Shown here: piece after piece, positions 22,565 to 33,079 of the stretch
Position numbering within the stretch: position 1 is the stretch's first letter
Layout of the letters: every line of letters begins with the position of its first letter
Assembly (NCBI RefSeq): GCF_018500155.2
Contig: NZ_JAHBAK020000028.1
Location: forward strand, 1-64,000
Source of the DNA: Polynucleobacter sp.
Lineage (GTDB): Bacteria > Pseudomonadota > Gammaproteobacteria > Burkholderiales > Burkholderiaceae
Direction: 5' to 3'
Length of the DNA stretch: 64,000 bases
Translations under genes and position numbers: made by a program
Notes under the pieces: model-generated
The model's database searches: none
What the model was told of the DNA's origin: nothing
Seen by the model: the letters and a program-made list of their open reading frames with translations, nothing else

Positions 22565-24388
22565 ATGATTTTGCTTGATGATGCGCAAAGTACGGCGGCC
22601 AATCCCACTAGCAGGCTATATACAAACCCTTCTAGGTATTGGCAAATTCTGCCAAGCGGTGATGATGCCGCTGATGTTGCCGCTATCCAATCCTGCCTTC
22701 GTGAAATTTCCGAAATATTAAGTAAAGGCAAGTATGTAGTTGCTGCTTTTGCCTATGAAATGGGAAGGATCATTCACCAGATTCCCGCAATAAGAAAAAA
22801 TAATACTGCTCACCCCTTAATTGAGGCATGGTCATTTGATGGCTTTGAAAAACACTCAAAGGAGTCTCTTGATCGGCATATTCAAGCGCAGATCAATACA
22901 CTATCTGCACCCGAACAAATTGCGGGAGTACTGAATGTAAAAAAATCAATCGGTGAGACGCAATTTGTTGAAGATCTTATGAAGATCCAGGAATACATCC
23001 GCAGTGGTGATACCTATCAGATTAATCACACGTATCGTATTGATGGGCAGGCTTATGGTGCCCCTCTTGCGCTCTATAAAAGATTACGAGAACGTCAGCC
23101 TGGAAGATATGGCGCTTACATTCAACACCAATCACGCTACCTACTATCGCAATCACCCGAACTCTTTATTGAACGCAAGGGAGAAACCTTTAAGGCAATG
23201 CCTATGAAAGGCACTGCTAGCGCACTATCAGATTCATCTTCAGCACTATCGGAGGATCCAAAAAATCAGGCAGAGAATGTCATGATTGTAGATTTATTGC
23301 GCAACGATCTGAGTCGCATCTCTTTGCCAAACACAGTTACTGTTCCTCACTTATTTTCTGTTGCAAGACATGGAGATGTTTTGCAAATGACCTCTACCGT
23401 GCAAGGACAGGCTAGACCTCATACCACTTTGATGGATATCTTTACTGCAGTCTTTCCTTGTGGCTCGGTCACTGGCGCCCCCAAAAAACGCAGTATGGAA
23501 ATTATTCAAGAGATAGAGTCTAGTAGTCGTGGCTATTATTGTGGCGCCTTAGGATGGCTGGACCCCAATGGAGATTTTGCCTTTAGCGTTCCCATCAGAA
23601 CCATAGAACTTCAAAAAGAGGAGTCATCCCACGCTGCTGTATTTACCATGGGTGTTGGAGCAGGTATTACGATTGACTCTGATGCCAAACAAGAATGGCA
23701 AGAATGCCAAATTAAGTCCGATTTTTTACTCAATTTACCAAGCGCAACTGGGCTATTCGAGACAATCGCCATTATTCAAAAAAACCCACAACGATTAAAG
23801 CATCATTTAGATCGCATACAGGCATCCGCCTCTGCCTTACGAATTCCCTTTGATCGATTGACGGCAAAAACCTTAGTGATGAATACATGCTCAAAGCTGA
23901 GTTCTGAACTCCCCTATCGGTTGCGTCTCGATCTTTCTGTCAATGGAGAGCTCAACGTTTCCACTGGAGTACTCGACCCACTACCTGAAGTGGTCAAAAT
24001 TTTCTGGGCAAGCGATCTTCTTTCAGAAGACTGCACGATATATTCTGGCGATCCTTTGCTTACCCATAAAGTTAGTCAGCGCGCCTTATACGATGCCGCC
24101 TGGCAAACAGCAGTGCAACAAGGGGGTTTTGATGCATTGTTTGTGAATGAACAAGGCTATGTGACTGAAGGTGGTAGAACTAGCATTTTTATTAAATCTA
24201 AGACAGATTCTCAGTGGCTTACCCCGCCTATCACCGCAGGTTTACTGCCCGGCGTCATGCGTGCTGAACTACTAAAGAGCCCCCAATGGAATGCCCGTGA
24301 AGCTAACCTGACTATTGAGGATGTTTCAATGGCGGATGAGATTATTCTATGTAATGCCTTACGAGGCACTATTAAAGCCCATTTCTAG
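22565..24388 (+). CDS. pabBC: Fused aminodeoxychorismate synthase component I / 4-amino-4-deoxychorismate lyase
   Basis: ORF 607 aa; chorismate-binding motifs (GDTYQINHTYRI, MKGTA, FPCGSVTGAPKKRSMEII) followed by a PabC-like aminotransferase IV region (VNEQGYVTEGGRTSIFIK). Confidence 0.9.
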   Translation: MILLDDAQSTAANPTSRLYTNPSRYWQILPSGDDAADVAAIQSCLREISEILSKGKYVVAAFAYEMGRIIHQIPAIRKNNTAHPLIEAWSFDGFEKHSKESLDRHIQAQINTLSAPEQIAGVLNVKKSIGETQFVEDLMKIQEYIRSGDTYQINHTYRIDGQAYGAPLALYKRLRERQPGRYGAYIQHQSRYLLSQSPELFIERKGETFKAMPMKGTASALSDSSSALSEDPKNQAENVMIVDLLRNDLSRISLPNTVTVPHLFSVARHGDVLQMTSTVQGQARPHTTLMDIFTAVFPCGSVTGAPKKRSMEIIQEIESSSRGYYCGALGWLDPNGDFAFSVPIRTIELQKEESSHAAVFTMGVGAGITIDSDAKQEWQECQIKSDFLLNLPSATGLFETIAIIQKNPQRLKHHLDRIQASASALRIPFDRLTAKTLVMNTCSKLSSELPYRLRLDLSVNGELNVSTGVLDPLPEVVKIFWASDLLSEDCTIYSGDPLLTHKVSQRALYDAAWQTAVQQGGFDALFVNEQGYVTEGGRTSIFIKSKTDSQWLTPPITAGLLPGVMRAELLKSPQWNAREANLTIEDVSMADEIILCNALRGTIKAHF

Positions 24389-24397
24389 AAAGCTTAC

Positions 24398-24952
24398 ATG
24401 AAGTATTGCTCCCATTGCGCTGCCACCTTAGTGATGAAGATTCCTGCTGACGATTCTCGTGAACGTTATGTATGTGAATCGTGTGGAAGCATTCATTATC
24501 AAAACCCTCGTAATGTAGTAGGCAGCATTCCGGTCTACAAAGAGCAAGTTTTATTGTGCCGTCGTGCGATTGAACCACGTTATGGTTATTGGACGCTACC
24601 CGCAGGCTTTATGGAATTAGGTGAAAGCACCGCCCATGGTGCCGCCAGAGAAACACTGGAAGAGGCCGGCGCGATAGTAGACATCGGGCCGCTGTACTCA
24701 TTACTCAATGTGCCTCATGCTGAGCAAGTACATCTGTTTTATCTTGCGACAATGCATGCCCCAACCTTCTCTGCTGGGGAGGAAAGTCTGGAAGTTGCAC
24801 TATTTCATGAAAATGAAATCCCATGGGCAGAATTGGCTTTCCCTACTGTTAAACAAACCCTTGAGTGGTTCTTTGCCGATCGTGCAAATGGCACACTGGA
24901 CGGTCAGTTTCATGTGCGAAGTCGCGATATATTGCCCTCTGAACGAATTTAA
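24398..24952 (+). CDS. NUDIX hydrolase with N-terminal zinc ribbon
   Basis: ORF 184 aa; CSHCAATL...CESCGSIHYQNP and Nudix box GFMELGESTAHGAARETLEEAGA. Confidence 0.93.
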   Translation: MKYCSHCAATLVMKIPADDSRERYVCESCGSIHYQNPRNVVGSIPVYKEQVLLCRRAIEPRYGYWTLPAGFMELGESTAHGAARETLEEAGAIVDIGPLYSLLNVPHAEQVHLFYLATMHAPTFSAGEESLEVALFHENEIPWAELAFPTVKQTLEWFFADRANGTLDGQFHVRSRDILPSERI

Positions 24953-24961
24953 TGGTTGTAA

Positions 24962-25699
24962 ATGAGTCAAATTACTTGGCTAGGACCCCAAGACCCCTTT
25001 CCAACACCTTCGCACAATACAGACCCAGACGCCAATGTCCCTGGATTAATTGCTGTTAGCGATCGCATATATCCTGGCCAATTACTGCAAGCCTATCAAA
25101 AGGGGATTTTTCCTTGGTACTCCGATAATCAACCGGTGTTGTGGTGGTCTCCTGACCCACGCATGGTGTTAGTTCCCAAGAACTTTAAATGTAGCGAATC
25201 CCTGCGCAAAAAGATTCGACAATTTTGCCAAGACCCTCAATGTGAAATTTCCGTAGATGATGATTTTGGTGCTGTGATTCGGGCCTGCGCGACGAGCTCG
25301 CGCAAAGATCAAGATGGCACTTGGATTACCCATGAAATCATGGATGCCTACACTACGTTTCATGAACAAGGTCATGCACATAGCATTGCCCTTAAAGAAC
25401 ATGGTGAACTCATTGGCGGTCTATATTGTGTCGCCTTGGGGAGAATGGTTTTCGGTGAATCCATGTTTAGCTATAAACCAAACGCTTCCAAAATCGCATT
25501 GGCTGCTTTAAGTGCATGGTGTATTCAAAATCAGGTGGCTATGATTGATTGCCAACAGGAGACTGCTCACCTACGCTCCCTCGGTGCCGCACCTATCTCA
25601 AGAGAAGAATTTTTACGGCAACTGCAAATCTCCTTAAATCCCTCTAATATTGAGTTACCTTGGACTTTTGATAAAAATATCCTGACTTACTGGCTATGA
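24962..25699 (+). CDS. aat: Leucyl/phenylalanyl-tRNA-protein transferase
   Basis: ORF 245 aa; [33 protein letters not shown]. Confidence 0.96.
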   Translation: MSQITWLGPQDPFPTPSHNTDPDANVPGLIAVSDRIYPGQLLQAYQKGIFPWYSDNQPVLWWSPDPRMVLVPKNFKCSESLRKKIRQFCQDPQCEISVDDDFGAVIRACATSSRKDQDGTWITHEIMDAYTTFHEQGHAHSIALKEHGELIGGLYCVALGRMVFGESMFSYKPNASKIALAALSAWCIQNQVAMIDCQQETAHLRSLGAAPISREEFLRQLQISLNPSNIELPWTFDKNILTYWL

Positions 25700-26442
25700 C
25701 TCGGCTCAAAGAACTTCCTTTAACCGCCCTTCAGTTCTATGCAACTGCCCCTTATCCATGTAGTTATTTACCCCATCAAACGGCACGCTCACAAGTTGCA
25801 ACACCTTCACATCTCATTCACGCCGATGTCTATAACGAATTACTCAATGCTGGCTTTCGTCGCAGTGGTCTTTATACCTATCGCCCTTATTGCGATCACT
25901 GTAAAGCGTGCATTGCTACACGCATACTCGTTGATCAATTCACTCCTACACGCAGCCAACGTCGCGCCTGGAAAAAACATCAGGGTCTTGAAGCATTTGT
26001 TTTGAATTTGGGCTATCAAGAAGAGCACTATCAACTGTATCAACGCTATCAAAACCAGCGACATGCAGGCGGCGATATGGATAACGATGACCAAGACCAA
26101 TACATGCAGTTTTTATTGCAAAGCCGAGTAAATTCGCGCATTGTGGAGTTTAGAGATGGCGCCCACGACCCACATCCTGGCCGTTTGCGGATGGTGAGCA
26201 TGATTGATATTCTTGATCAGGGCATTTCTTCGGTGTATACCTTCTACGATACTTCTGATCCCTCTGCCAGCTTTGGTAGCTACAGTATTTTGTGGCAAAT
26301 CGAGCAAGCGCGAGTACTCAAACTCCCCTATCTGTATCTTGGTTATTACATTAAAGAGAGCGAGAAAATGGCATACAAGGTCAAGTACCAACCTATGGAA
26401 GGATTGATTGACGACCATTGGCAATCGCTGACTGGTTCATAA
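25696..26442 (+). CDS. Arginyl-tRNA-protein transferase (Bpt/Ate1-type)
   Basis: ORF 248 aa; [29 protein letters not shown]; overlaps the aat stop by 4 bp. Confidence 0.94.
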   Translation: MTRLKELPLTALQFYATAPYPCSYLPHQTARSQVATPSHLIHADVYNELLNAGFRRSGLYTYRPYCDHCKACIATRILVDQFTPTRSQRRAWKKHQGLEAFVLNLGYQEEHYQLYQRYQNQRHAGGDMDNDDQDQYMQFLLQSRVNSRIVEFRDGAHDPHPGRLRMVSMIDILDQGISSVYTFYDTSDPSASFGSYSILWQIEQARVLKLPYLYLGYYIKESEKMAYKVKYQPMEGLIDDHWQSLTGS

Positions 26443-26451
26443 TATCCATCC

Positions 26452-27486
26452 ATGATCGATCGTTACTCACTTTTACGTCCCTGGCTCTTTTGTCTTGATC
26501 CTGAACAAGCCCACAATCTCACGCTGAGTAATCTAGACCGCGCGCAGCGCTGGGGCTTACTCGACAAATTGATTACCAAGCCTATTGCCGATCCCCAGAC
26601 ACTCTGCGGCATTACTTTTCAAAATCCTGTTGGCTTGGCTGCTGGTTTAGATAAAGACGGCAAACATATTGACTCACTTGCCGCCCTTGGTTTTGGTTTT
26701 TTAGAGATTGGTACCGTAACGCCACGCCCACAACCTGGCAATGCTAAGCCCCGAATGTTTCGCCTGCCACAAGCACAGGCCATCATCAATCGCATGGGCT
26801 TTAACAACGATGGCGTTGATGCTTGTGTCGCTCGAGTGCGGCGCTCTACTTTTTGGCAAAACGGTGGCGTCCTAGGTCTGAATATTGGTAAAAATGCCAG
26901 TACACCCATAGAAGATGCAGCCAGCGATTATGTACTTGCAATGGATGCAGTGTATGAAATCGCTACTTATATAACCGTCAATATCTCTTCCCCGAATACA
27001 CAAAATCTTCGCGCTCTACAAGGCGAAGAAATGCTGCGCGGATTACTTCGCAAGCTTGATGATGCTCGCAAGCGTTTAAGCGATCGCCATGGCGTGCTCA
27101 AACCACTCTTCTTAAAGATTGCGCCTGACTTAGATCAAGAAGTTATCCATTTGATAGCTGATTTGCTCATCGAATATGGCATCGATGCCGTCATTGCCAC
27201 CAACACTACCGTTGCTCGTGAGAGTGTTCAGGGCATGGAACACGGCAATGAAACTGGCGGCTTATCTGGCGCACCAGTCCGCGCCGCTTCCAACAAAGTC
27301 ATAAGATCACTCAAAGCAAGATTGCAAGATCAATTGCCCATCATCGGGGTAGGCGGCATTATAAGTGGCGCAGATGCCAGAGAAAAAATCATGGCGGGCG
27401 CAAGCTTAGTCCAACTCTACAGCGGACTGATTTACCGAGGCCCTGATTTGGTGAATGAGTGTGCAAAAGCCCTGAGGCAACCCTAA
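26452..27486 (+). CDS. pyrD: Dihydroorotate dehydrogenase (quinone)
   Basis: ORF 344 aa; [49 protein letters not shown]. Confidence 0.97.
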   Translation: MIDRYSLLRPWLFCLDPEQAHNLTLSNLDRAQRWGLLDKLITKPIADPQTLCGITFQNPVGLAAGLDKDGKHIDSLAALGFGFLEIGTVTPRPQPGNAKPRMFRLPQAQAIINRMGFNNDGVDACVARVRRSTFWQNGGVLGLNIGKNASTPIEDAASDYVLAMDAVYEIATYITVNISSPNTQNLRALQGEEMLRGLLRKLDDARKRLSDRHGVLKPLFLKIAPDLDQEVIHLIADLLIEYGIDAVIATNTTVARESVQGMEHGNETGGLSGAPVRAASNKVIRSLKARLQDQLPIIGVGGIISGADAREKIMAGASLVQLYSGLIYRGPDLVNECAKALRQP

Positions 27487-27549
27487 AGCTGTCGTAATGC
27501 CTCGAGATTGAAGCCGCTCTTTTCAGCGCGCCCTGATTTGGTGAATAAG
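27440..27549 (+). repeat. 20-bp direct repeat (one mismatch) spaced exactly 90 bp: pyrD 3' end (27440..27459) and downstream intergenic copy (27530..27549)
   Basis: gccctgatttggtgaatgag versus gccctgatttggtgaataag. Confidence 0.9.
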
Positions 27550-27566
27550 CCAAATAGGTCCATAAA

Positions 27567-27600
27567 ATTGCATTTCATAATATGCAATATGTCATGAAAT
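27567..27600. promoter_or_regulatory. Overlapping dyads ATTGCAT-N8-ATGCAAT and ATTTCAT-N15-ATGAAAT upstream of the IclR gene (candidate autoregulatory operator)
   Basis: Both inverted repeats have perfect 7-bp arms; 17 bp upstream of the IclR ATG. Confidence 0.5.
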
Positions 27601-27616
27601 CGCTACAATAGAACCT

Positions 27617-28426
27617 ATGAGCACCACTAAAACCTCAAAAAACACCGGGGAAGTCGCAAAAACCGCGATCCAAGTAGTCGATCGCATGATGAACTTATTA
27701 GACGCCCTTGCCTTGCATGAGGAAAGTTGTAGCCTGAAGGCCCTTGCCGAGGAGACAGGGTTACACCCCTCGACCGCGCATCGCATATTAAACGACATGG
27801 TTGCCTGTCGATTAGTTGAACGTGGTGATGGTGGAACGTATCGATTAGGCCTAAAACTCTTGGAGTTGGGCAATTTGGTAAAAGCTCGCCTCTCGGTACG
27901 AGAGGCTGCTCAAGCGCCAATGCGCACCCTACATAAATTAACCGGTGAGACCGTCAACCTTTCAGTGCGTCAAGGCGATGAAATTGTCTATATTGATCGA
28001 GCATATAGCGAACGATCCGGCATGCAAGTCGTCCGTGCGATTGGTGGTCGAGCACCTCTGCACCTGACATCGGTAGGCAAACTCTTTTTGGCAAGTGACG
28101 ATGCAAATCAAGTTCGTGCTTATGTCACCCGCACCGGCCTATCTGGTCATACTCGCAATAGCATTACCGATTTAGCAAAGCTAGAAACTGAACTCAACCG
28201 CGTTCGCAAAGTAGGCAGCGCAAGGGATGATGAAGAATTAGAGCTGGGGGTAAGCTGTCTTGCGGCCGCCATTCTGGATGACACTGGCAAATTAGTAGCA
28301 GGTTTATCGCTCAGCGCTCCAACTGACCGCATTCAAGCAGACTGGTTGCGCTCCCTACAAGACACTGCCTTGCAAATTTCTAAAGGGATGGGCTATAAGC
28401 CCAAATCTAGCGAGCCCGGCGCTTAA
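27617..28426 (+). CDS. IclR-family transcriptional regulator
   Basis: ORF 269 aa; HTH SLKALAEETGLHPSTAHRILNDMVACRLVER and IclR effector domain. Confidence 0.94.
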   Translation: MSTTKTSKNTGEVAKTAIQVVDRMMNLLDALALHEESCSLKALAEETGLHPSTAHRILNDMVACRLVERGDGGTYRLGLKLLELGNLVKARLSVREAAQAPMRTLHKLTGETVNLSVRQGDEIVYIDRAYSERSGMQVVRAIGGRAPLHLTSVGKLFLASDDANQVRAYVTRTGLSGHTRNSITDLAKLETELNRVRKVGSARDDEELELGVSCLAAAILDDTGKLVAGLSLSAPTDRIQADWLRSLQDTALQISKGMGYKPKSSEPGA

Positions 28427-28446
28427 GCCTAGCGCTCTATCACCTT

Positions 28447-29481
28447 TTACATTAAGCGGCGTATGGGCTGTGCGCCAGAAGGCATACGCTCATACCAATC
28501 GCGCACCCGTACAGCATCTGCAAAACGGGATTGTGTGCCGACGGAGTCTAAGAACACAAGTAATAGCGGTGTATTGTTGACACGGGCTTGCATTACTAAG
28601 CACTTACCTGCTGCATTAATGAAGCCAGTTTTTTGCAGACCGATATCCATATCACCAGATCGTACCAATCGATTGGTATTCAAAAATTTTTGTGGGCGCT
28701 TTGCAATCACCATCGTCAGATCCGGCCAGGTGGAATACTCACGAATCAATTTATATTGGTAAGCCGCATTAAGCATACGAGCTAAATCTTCTGCTGTCGC
28801 TACATTCTCGCTAAGCAAACCAGTAGGATCTGCAAAATGCGAGTGATCCATGCCAAGCTCTTTCGCCTTACGATTCATGGCATCAATAAAGGCTGGTATA
28901 CCGCCTGGGTAATTTCTGCCAAGGGTATAAGCTGCACGGTTTTCAGAGGACATTAAAGCTAACAATAACGCCTCCTGGCGAGTCAACTCGGTTCCGCCGG
29001 CTAGACGTGAGCTACGGTAAATTCGAACGTCTTCCGCATTAATCGTTAAGACATCATCAAGCGGTAATTTTGAATCTAGCACCACCATCGCTGTCATCAA
29101 CTTAGTAATGGAAGCAATGGGCAAACTGACGCCGGGATTTTTCTCGAAATAGACCTCTTTCGTGTCTTGATTGACAACCATCGCCACGCTGGACTTCAAA
29201 TTGAGATCATCATGTTGGCCACGCAATCCCAATGCAGTAGCTAATGATGGAGGTGCTGCTACAACCGGTGCCGCCGAACGAGTCACGGTTACTCGAACTG
29301 TTTTAGGTTTTTTTGGAGCCTTAACAACTACCTTAGTAGTTTTAGTTTGTTTATCTTTGTCTTTGCCAGCCGCTTGGACAGGCACATGAAAAAGAGCGCC
29401 GCAAGCAAAAATCCCAGCCAAAACGAGCAGACTATACCGATTCAAACGCATCCCCAACTTACCTTCCAAAACTTTCAACAT
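28447..29481 (-). CDS. D-alanyl-D-alanine endopeptidase (PbpG/PBP7-like, S11 family)
   Basis: ORF 344 aa; SITKLMTAMV (SxxK), SSENRAAYTLG (SxN), QKTGF (KTG); start may be the internal MRLNRYS. Confidence 0.92.
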   Translation of the reverse strand: MLKVLEGKLGMRLNRYSLLVLAGIFACGALFHVPVQAAGKDKDKQTKTTKVVVKAPKKPKTVRVTVTRSAAPVVAAPPSLATALGLRGQHDDLNLKSSVAMVVNQDTKEVYFEKNPGVSLPIASITKLMTAMVVLDSKLPLDDVLTINAEDVRIYRSSRLAGGTELTRQEALLLALMSSENRAAYTLGRNYPGGIPAFIDAMNRKAKELGMDHSHFADPTGLLSENVATAEDLARMLNAAYQYKLIREYSTWPDLTMVIAKRPQKFLNTNRLVRSGDMDIGLQKTGFINAAGKCLVMQARVNNTPLLLVFLDSVGTQSRFADAVRVRDWYERMPSGAQPIRRLM

Positions 29482-29546
29482 ACGAGATGATAATTAATTT
29501 CTAGGCCAAAAACCGATTTCTATGCCCCACCTTGGATTGGCGCCCT

Positions 29547-30434
29547 TTACTCGGCTATCGTGGCAACCGTATTAGTCTGTCGAGCATTGACCAGCACCAC
29601 CCCAGTCATCGTTAAACAAAGGCCTAAAGCCATCATGAGGGTAAAAGGCTCATCAAATAGTAGCCATGCCATTATTGCTGTTGTTGGGGGTGTTAAATAC
29701 AGCAAACTGGTGACTTTCGTGGCGGCGCCCTTACGAATCATCATGAACAACAAGCTAATCGAACCAATCGAAAGTGGAAATATGGCCCAAAGCAACGCAC
29801 CAATTACTGAAGCATTCCAAACCATGACACCGCTTTCGAAAAAATACATGCAGAAAAAGCACAGCACAGCAGAAACGCCAAACTGAATCGAAGATCCAGC
29901 GCGCAAATCAAATACAGGACAGAATTTCTTCTGATAAAGCGTGCCAAAAGTGATCGAGAGTAGCGCAATGAATGCCAATAAATAGCTAGCAATAGGAATA
30001 TGTGCAAAGCCAATTTTTTCAGCCACCACTAAAGCGACTCCGGCAAAACCAAAACATAATCCAATCCATTGCCGTGGCGTTACCTTTTCAGAAATCCAGG
30101 CAGCAAACCATGCGGTCAAAATTGGTTGCAGACCTACAATAATCGCGACCAAGCCAGCAGTCATGCCTAGGCGCACAGCAAACCAAACGCCTAAGAGATA
30201 GCCAAATTGCAGCAACATGCCTGCCACGGCAATATGTTTTATTTGAGACCAACTTGGCCATGTCATCCGCCAAACCAAACTCAACGCTGCCATTGCTGCA
30301 ATAACGCCTGCAAATCGCCAAAATAGAAAGGTTGCTGGCTCTACATAAGGCATCGCCAAACGCGCAATCACAAACCCTGTACTCCAAATTAATACGAATA
30401 TGGGTGCAATTGCGCTCTCAAGGCCAAACTTCAT
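29547..30434 (-). CDS. EamA/DMT-family transporter
   Basis: ORF 295 aa; about 10 TM segments, two EamA-like repeats. Confidence 0.88.
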   Translation of the reverse strand: MKFGLESAIAPIFVLIWSTGFVIARLAMPYVEPATFLFWRFAGVIAAMAALSLVWRMTWPSWSQIKHIAVAGMLLQFGYLLGVWFAVRLGMTAGLVAIIVGLQPILTAWFAAWISEKVTPRQWIGLCFGFAGVALVVAEKIGFAHIPIASYLLAFIALLSITFGTLYQKKFCPVFDLRAGSSIQFGVSAVLCFFCMYFFESGVMVWNASVIGALLWAIFPLSIGSISLLFMMIRKGAATKVTSLLYLTPPTTAIMAWLLFDEPFTLMMALGLCLTMTGVVLVNARQTNTVATIAE

Positions 30435-30534
30435 AAATAGGTGATGAAAATTGAGGGGATTAGTGAACTGTAGATTTTAGGCTTTTTGATGGGGTATCAC
30501 TTAGGAATCCCCTGCTGGAAGGGGTGTGCAGTTA

Positions 30535-30564
30535 TTGTGCAATGCAATATTTGAGCAATATAAT
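30535..30564 (+). promoter_or_regulatory. Candidate sigma70 promoter for the phasin gene (TTGTGC-N18-TATAAT)
   Basis: -10 TATAAT at 30559..30564, about 70 bp upstream of the phasin ATG. Confidence 0.5.
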
Positions 30565-30635
30565 GAAGGTATTAGTTGACCCGCAGAATCAGCGGAGTCA
30601 TAGTAAATACGGCAGACCCAAAGAAAGGGATTGAA

Positions 30636-31190
30636 ATGAACTTAACGCCAGAACAAATCGCAGCAGCGCAAAAAGCCAATTTAGAAACCTTGAGTGGCTT
30701 GACTAGCCAAGCTTTGCAAAGCATTGAAAAACTCGTTGAACTGAATCTTGCTATAGCCAAACAAAGTTTGAGCGATAGTGTTAATAACGCAAAGAAAGCC
30801 TTGGAAGTAAAAGATATCCAGCAACTTCTCGCGCATCAAGCAGAAACAGTGCAACCGATTGCAGAAAAAATTATTTCCTATAGTCGTCATTTGTATGAGT
30901 TAGCCCATGAAACTCAAGATAGCTTTACCAAGTCCGCAGAAAAAGAATTTGCTGAGGGACAAAAGAAGATGAATGCCCTTGTAGAAGAGTGGACTAAGCA
31001 TGCACCCCCAGGCTCTGATGCTGCAGTACAAGCCCTCAAACAAGCTATTGCCTCAGCCAACAATGTTTATGAAACAAGCCAAAAAGCGGTCAAGCATGCA
31101 GTAGAGGTTGCTCAAACCAACATCAATACCGCAGCTGATGCCGTAGCCAAAGGTGCTAGCGCGACAAATAAAGCGGCGAAGAAAAAATAA
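30636..31190 (+). CDS. Phasin family protein (PHA granule-associated)
   Basis: Start trimmed to MNLTPEQIAAAQKANLETLSGLTSQALQSIEKLVELNLAIAKQSL; Ala/Lys-rich C-terminus. Confidence 0.92.
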   Translation: MNLTPEQIAAAQKANLETLSGLTSQALQSIEKLVELNLAIAKQSLSDSVNNAKKALEVKDIQQLLAHQAETVQPIAEKIISYSRHLYELAHETQDSFTKSAEKEFAEGQKKMNALVEEWTKHAPPGSDAAVQALKQAIASANNVYETSQKAVKHAVEVAQTNINTAADAVAKGASATNKAAKKK

Positions 31191-31236
31191 AACATTTAGC
31201 GTACGCTCTTTACAAAGAGTGCTGCTACTGTAATGC

Positions 31237-31262
31237 AAAAGCCCCGATCTCTCGGGGCTTTT
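31237..31262. terminator. Intrinsic terminator AAAAGCCCCGA-TC-TCTCGGGGCTTTT
   Basis: GC-rich hairpin flanked by A and T runs between the convergent phasin and lpdA genes. Confidence 0.85.
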
Positions 31263-31282
31263 CTTCTACTTAAACATCAACG

Positions 31283-33070
31283 TTAAGACTTCTTTTTGAC
31301 TGGTGGCAAATCTGTGCAATGACCATGGGCCGCTTCTGCAGCAAGACCAACAGACTCACCTAATGTTGGATGAGGATGAATTGTCTTACCAATATCTACC
31401 GCATCCGCCCCCATTTCAATGGCCAAGCATACTTCACCAATTAAGTCGCCAGCATGCGTACCTACGATACCGCCTCCAATAATACGATGTGATTTTGCAT
31501 CAAAAATAAGCTTGGTGAAGCCCTCATCACGACCATTGGCGATTGCACGCCCACTTGCAGCCCAAGGAAATAAACCTTTTTCATAGGCAATGCCTTGCGC
31601 CTTACATTGCTCCTCAGTCAATCCAGCCCATGCAACTTCTGGATCAGTGTAAGCAACGGATGGAATTTGCTTCGCATCAAAGTAAGACTTTTCTCCATGG
31701 GCAGCTTCTGCCGCTACATGCCCTTCGTGTACCGCTTTATGCGCTAACATGGGTTGACCCACAATATCGCCAATCGCAAATATATGCGGAACATTAGTGC
31801 GCATTTGTTTATCAACTGCAATAAAGCCACGCTCATCGACTTGTACACCGGCTTTGTCAGCATCGATTTTTTTACCATTCGGTGTACGTCCTACTGCAAC
31901 CAATACCAAGTCATAGGTCTGTGGCTGCGCAGGCGCATTCTCACCTTCAAATGTCACCTCAATACCATCGGACTTCACTTCTGCCTTGGCTGCTCGCGTC
32001 TTGAGCATGATATTTTCAAAACGTCCGGCATTGAACTTCTCCCAGACCCTTTCCAAATCTCGATCTGCGCCAGCCATCAGACCATCCATCATCTCAGCGA
32101 TATCAATACGAGAGCCCAGAGTGCTATAGACGGTAGCCATTTCCAATCCAATGATGCCACCGCCAATTACTAGCATGCGCTTTGGGATACTCTTGAGTAG
32201 TAAAGCGCCTGTACTATCAACAATACGCGGATCTTCCGGCAGGAATGGCAATTTCACCGGTTGACTTCCGGCAGCAATAATCGCCTTCTGAAAACGAATG
32301 ACTTCTTTCTGGTCAGTAACATCTTGACCCGTGCCACTCGTAAGATTGACTTCAACATGATTGGCATCCAGAAAGCGCCCGATACCGCGGACCACTTTTA
32401 CTTTGCGTGCCTTAGCCATTCCAGCTAAGCCACCTGTCAATTTTGCAATGACAGATTCCTTATAGCCACGCAACTGATCAATTTCGATCTTCGGCGCGCC
32501 AAAGGTGATGCCATGTTTGGCCATCGTTTTCACCTCATCCATGACTGCAGTGGTGTGCAACAACGCTTTTGATGGAATACAGCCAACATTCAAGCACACG
32601 CCACCCAAAGTAGCGTATCGCTCAACCAAGATCGTGTTCATTCCTAAGTCGGCACTACGAAAAGCAGCGCTATAGCCACCAGGTCCAGCACCGAGGACCA
32701 ATATTTCGCATTCGTGATCAACCTTACCGTTGTATTGACCTGCTTTTGGAGCGATGGCCTGAGTCGGAGGGTTAGCAGCAGGCGCAGGGGCTGGGGCTGG
32801 GGCCACCACTGGCTTTGCTGCAGGGGTTGCTTCGCTAGTATCAATTTCTGCAATGGCAGAACCCTTGCTCATTTTATCGCCTAATTTAACAGAGATGCTG
32901 GTAATCGTCCCAGCAACGTCAGCCGGAACTTCCATAGTTGCCTTGTCCGATTCAAGCACTAATAGTGGCTGCTCTTTTTCAACTACATCACCTACTTTAA
33001 CGAGTACCTCAATCACAGGCACATCTGCATAATCACCAATATCTGGTACGAGGATAGTTTGCCTAGCCAT
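31283..33070 (-). CDS. lpdA: Dihydrolipoyl dehydrogenase with N-terminal lipoyl domain (E3 of PDH)
   Basis: ORF 595 aa; N-terminal lipoyl VLESDKATMEVPAD, then GGVCLNVGCIPSKALLH. Confidence 0.96.
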   Translation of the reverse strand: MARQTILVPDIGDYADVPVIEVLVKVGDVVEKEQPLLVLESDKATMEVPADVAGTITSISVKLGDKMSKGSAIAEIDTSEATPAAKPVVAPAPAPAPAANPPTQAIAPKAGQYNGKVDHECEILVLGAGPGGYSAAFRSADLGMNTILVERYATLGGVCLNVGCIPSKALLHTTAVMDEVKTMAKHGITFGAPKIEIDQLRGYKESVIAKLTGGLAGMAKARKVKVVRGIGRFLDANHVEVNLTSGTGQDVTDQKEVIRFQKAIIAAGSQPVKLPFLPEDPRIVDSTGALLLKSIPKRMLVIGGGIIGLEMATVYSTLGSRIDIAEMMDGLMAGADRDLERVWEKFNAGRFENIMLKTRAAKAEVKSDGIEVTFEGENAPAQPQTYDLVLVAVGRTPNGKKIDADKAGVQVDERGFIAVDKQMRTNVPHIFAIGDIVGQPMLAHKAVHEGHVAAEAAHGEKSYFDAKQIPSVAYTDPEVAWAGLTEEQCKAQGIAYEKGLFPWAASGRAIANGRDEGFTKLIFDAKSHRIIGGGIVGTHAGDLIGEVCLAIEMGADAVDIGKTIHPHPTLGESVGLAAEAAHGHCTDLPPVKKKS

Positions 33071-33079
33071 GAATCTTCC

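Noticed and set aside
32768-32830. ggggctggggctgggg repeat as a possible quadruplex or recombination signal
   Set aside because: It encodes the Ala/Pro-rich flexible linker after the lipoyl domain of lpdA; the repeat is explained by protein composition.
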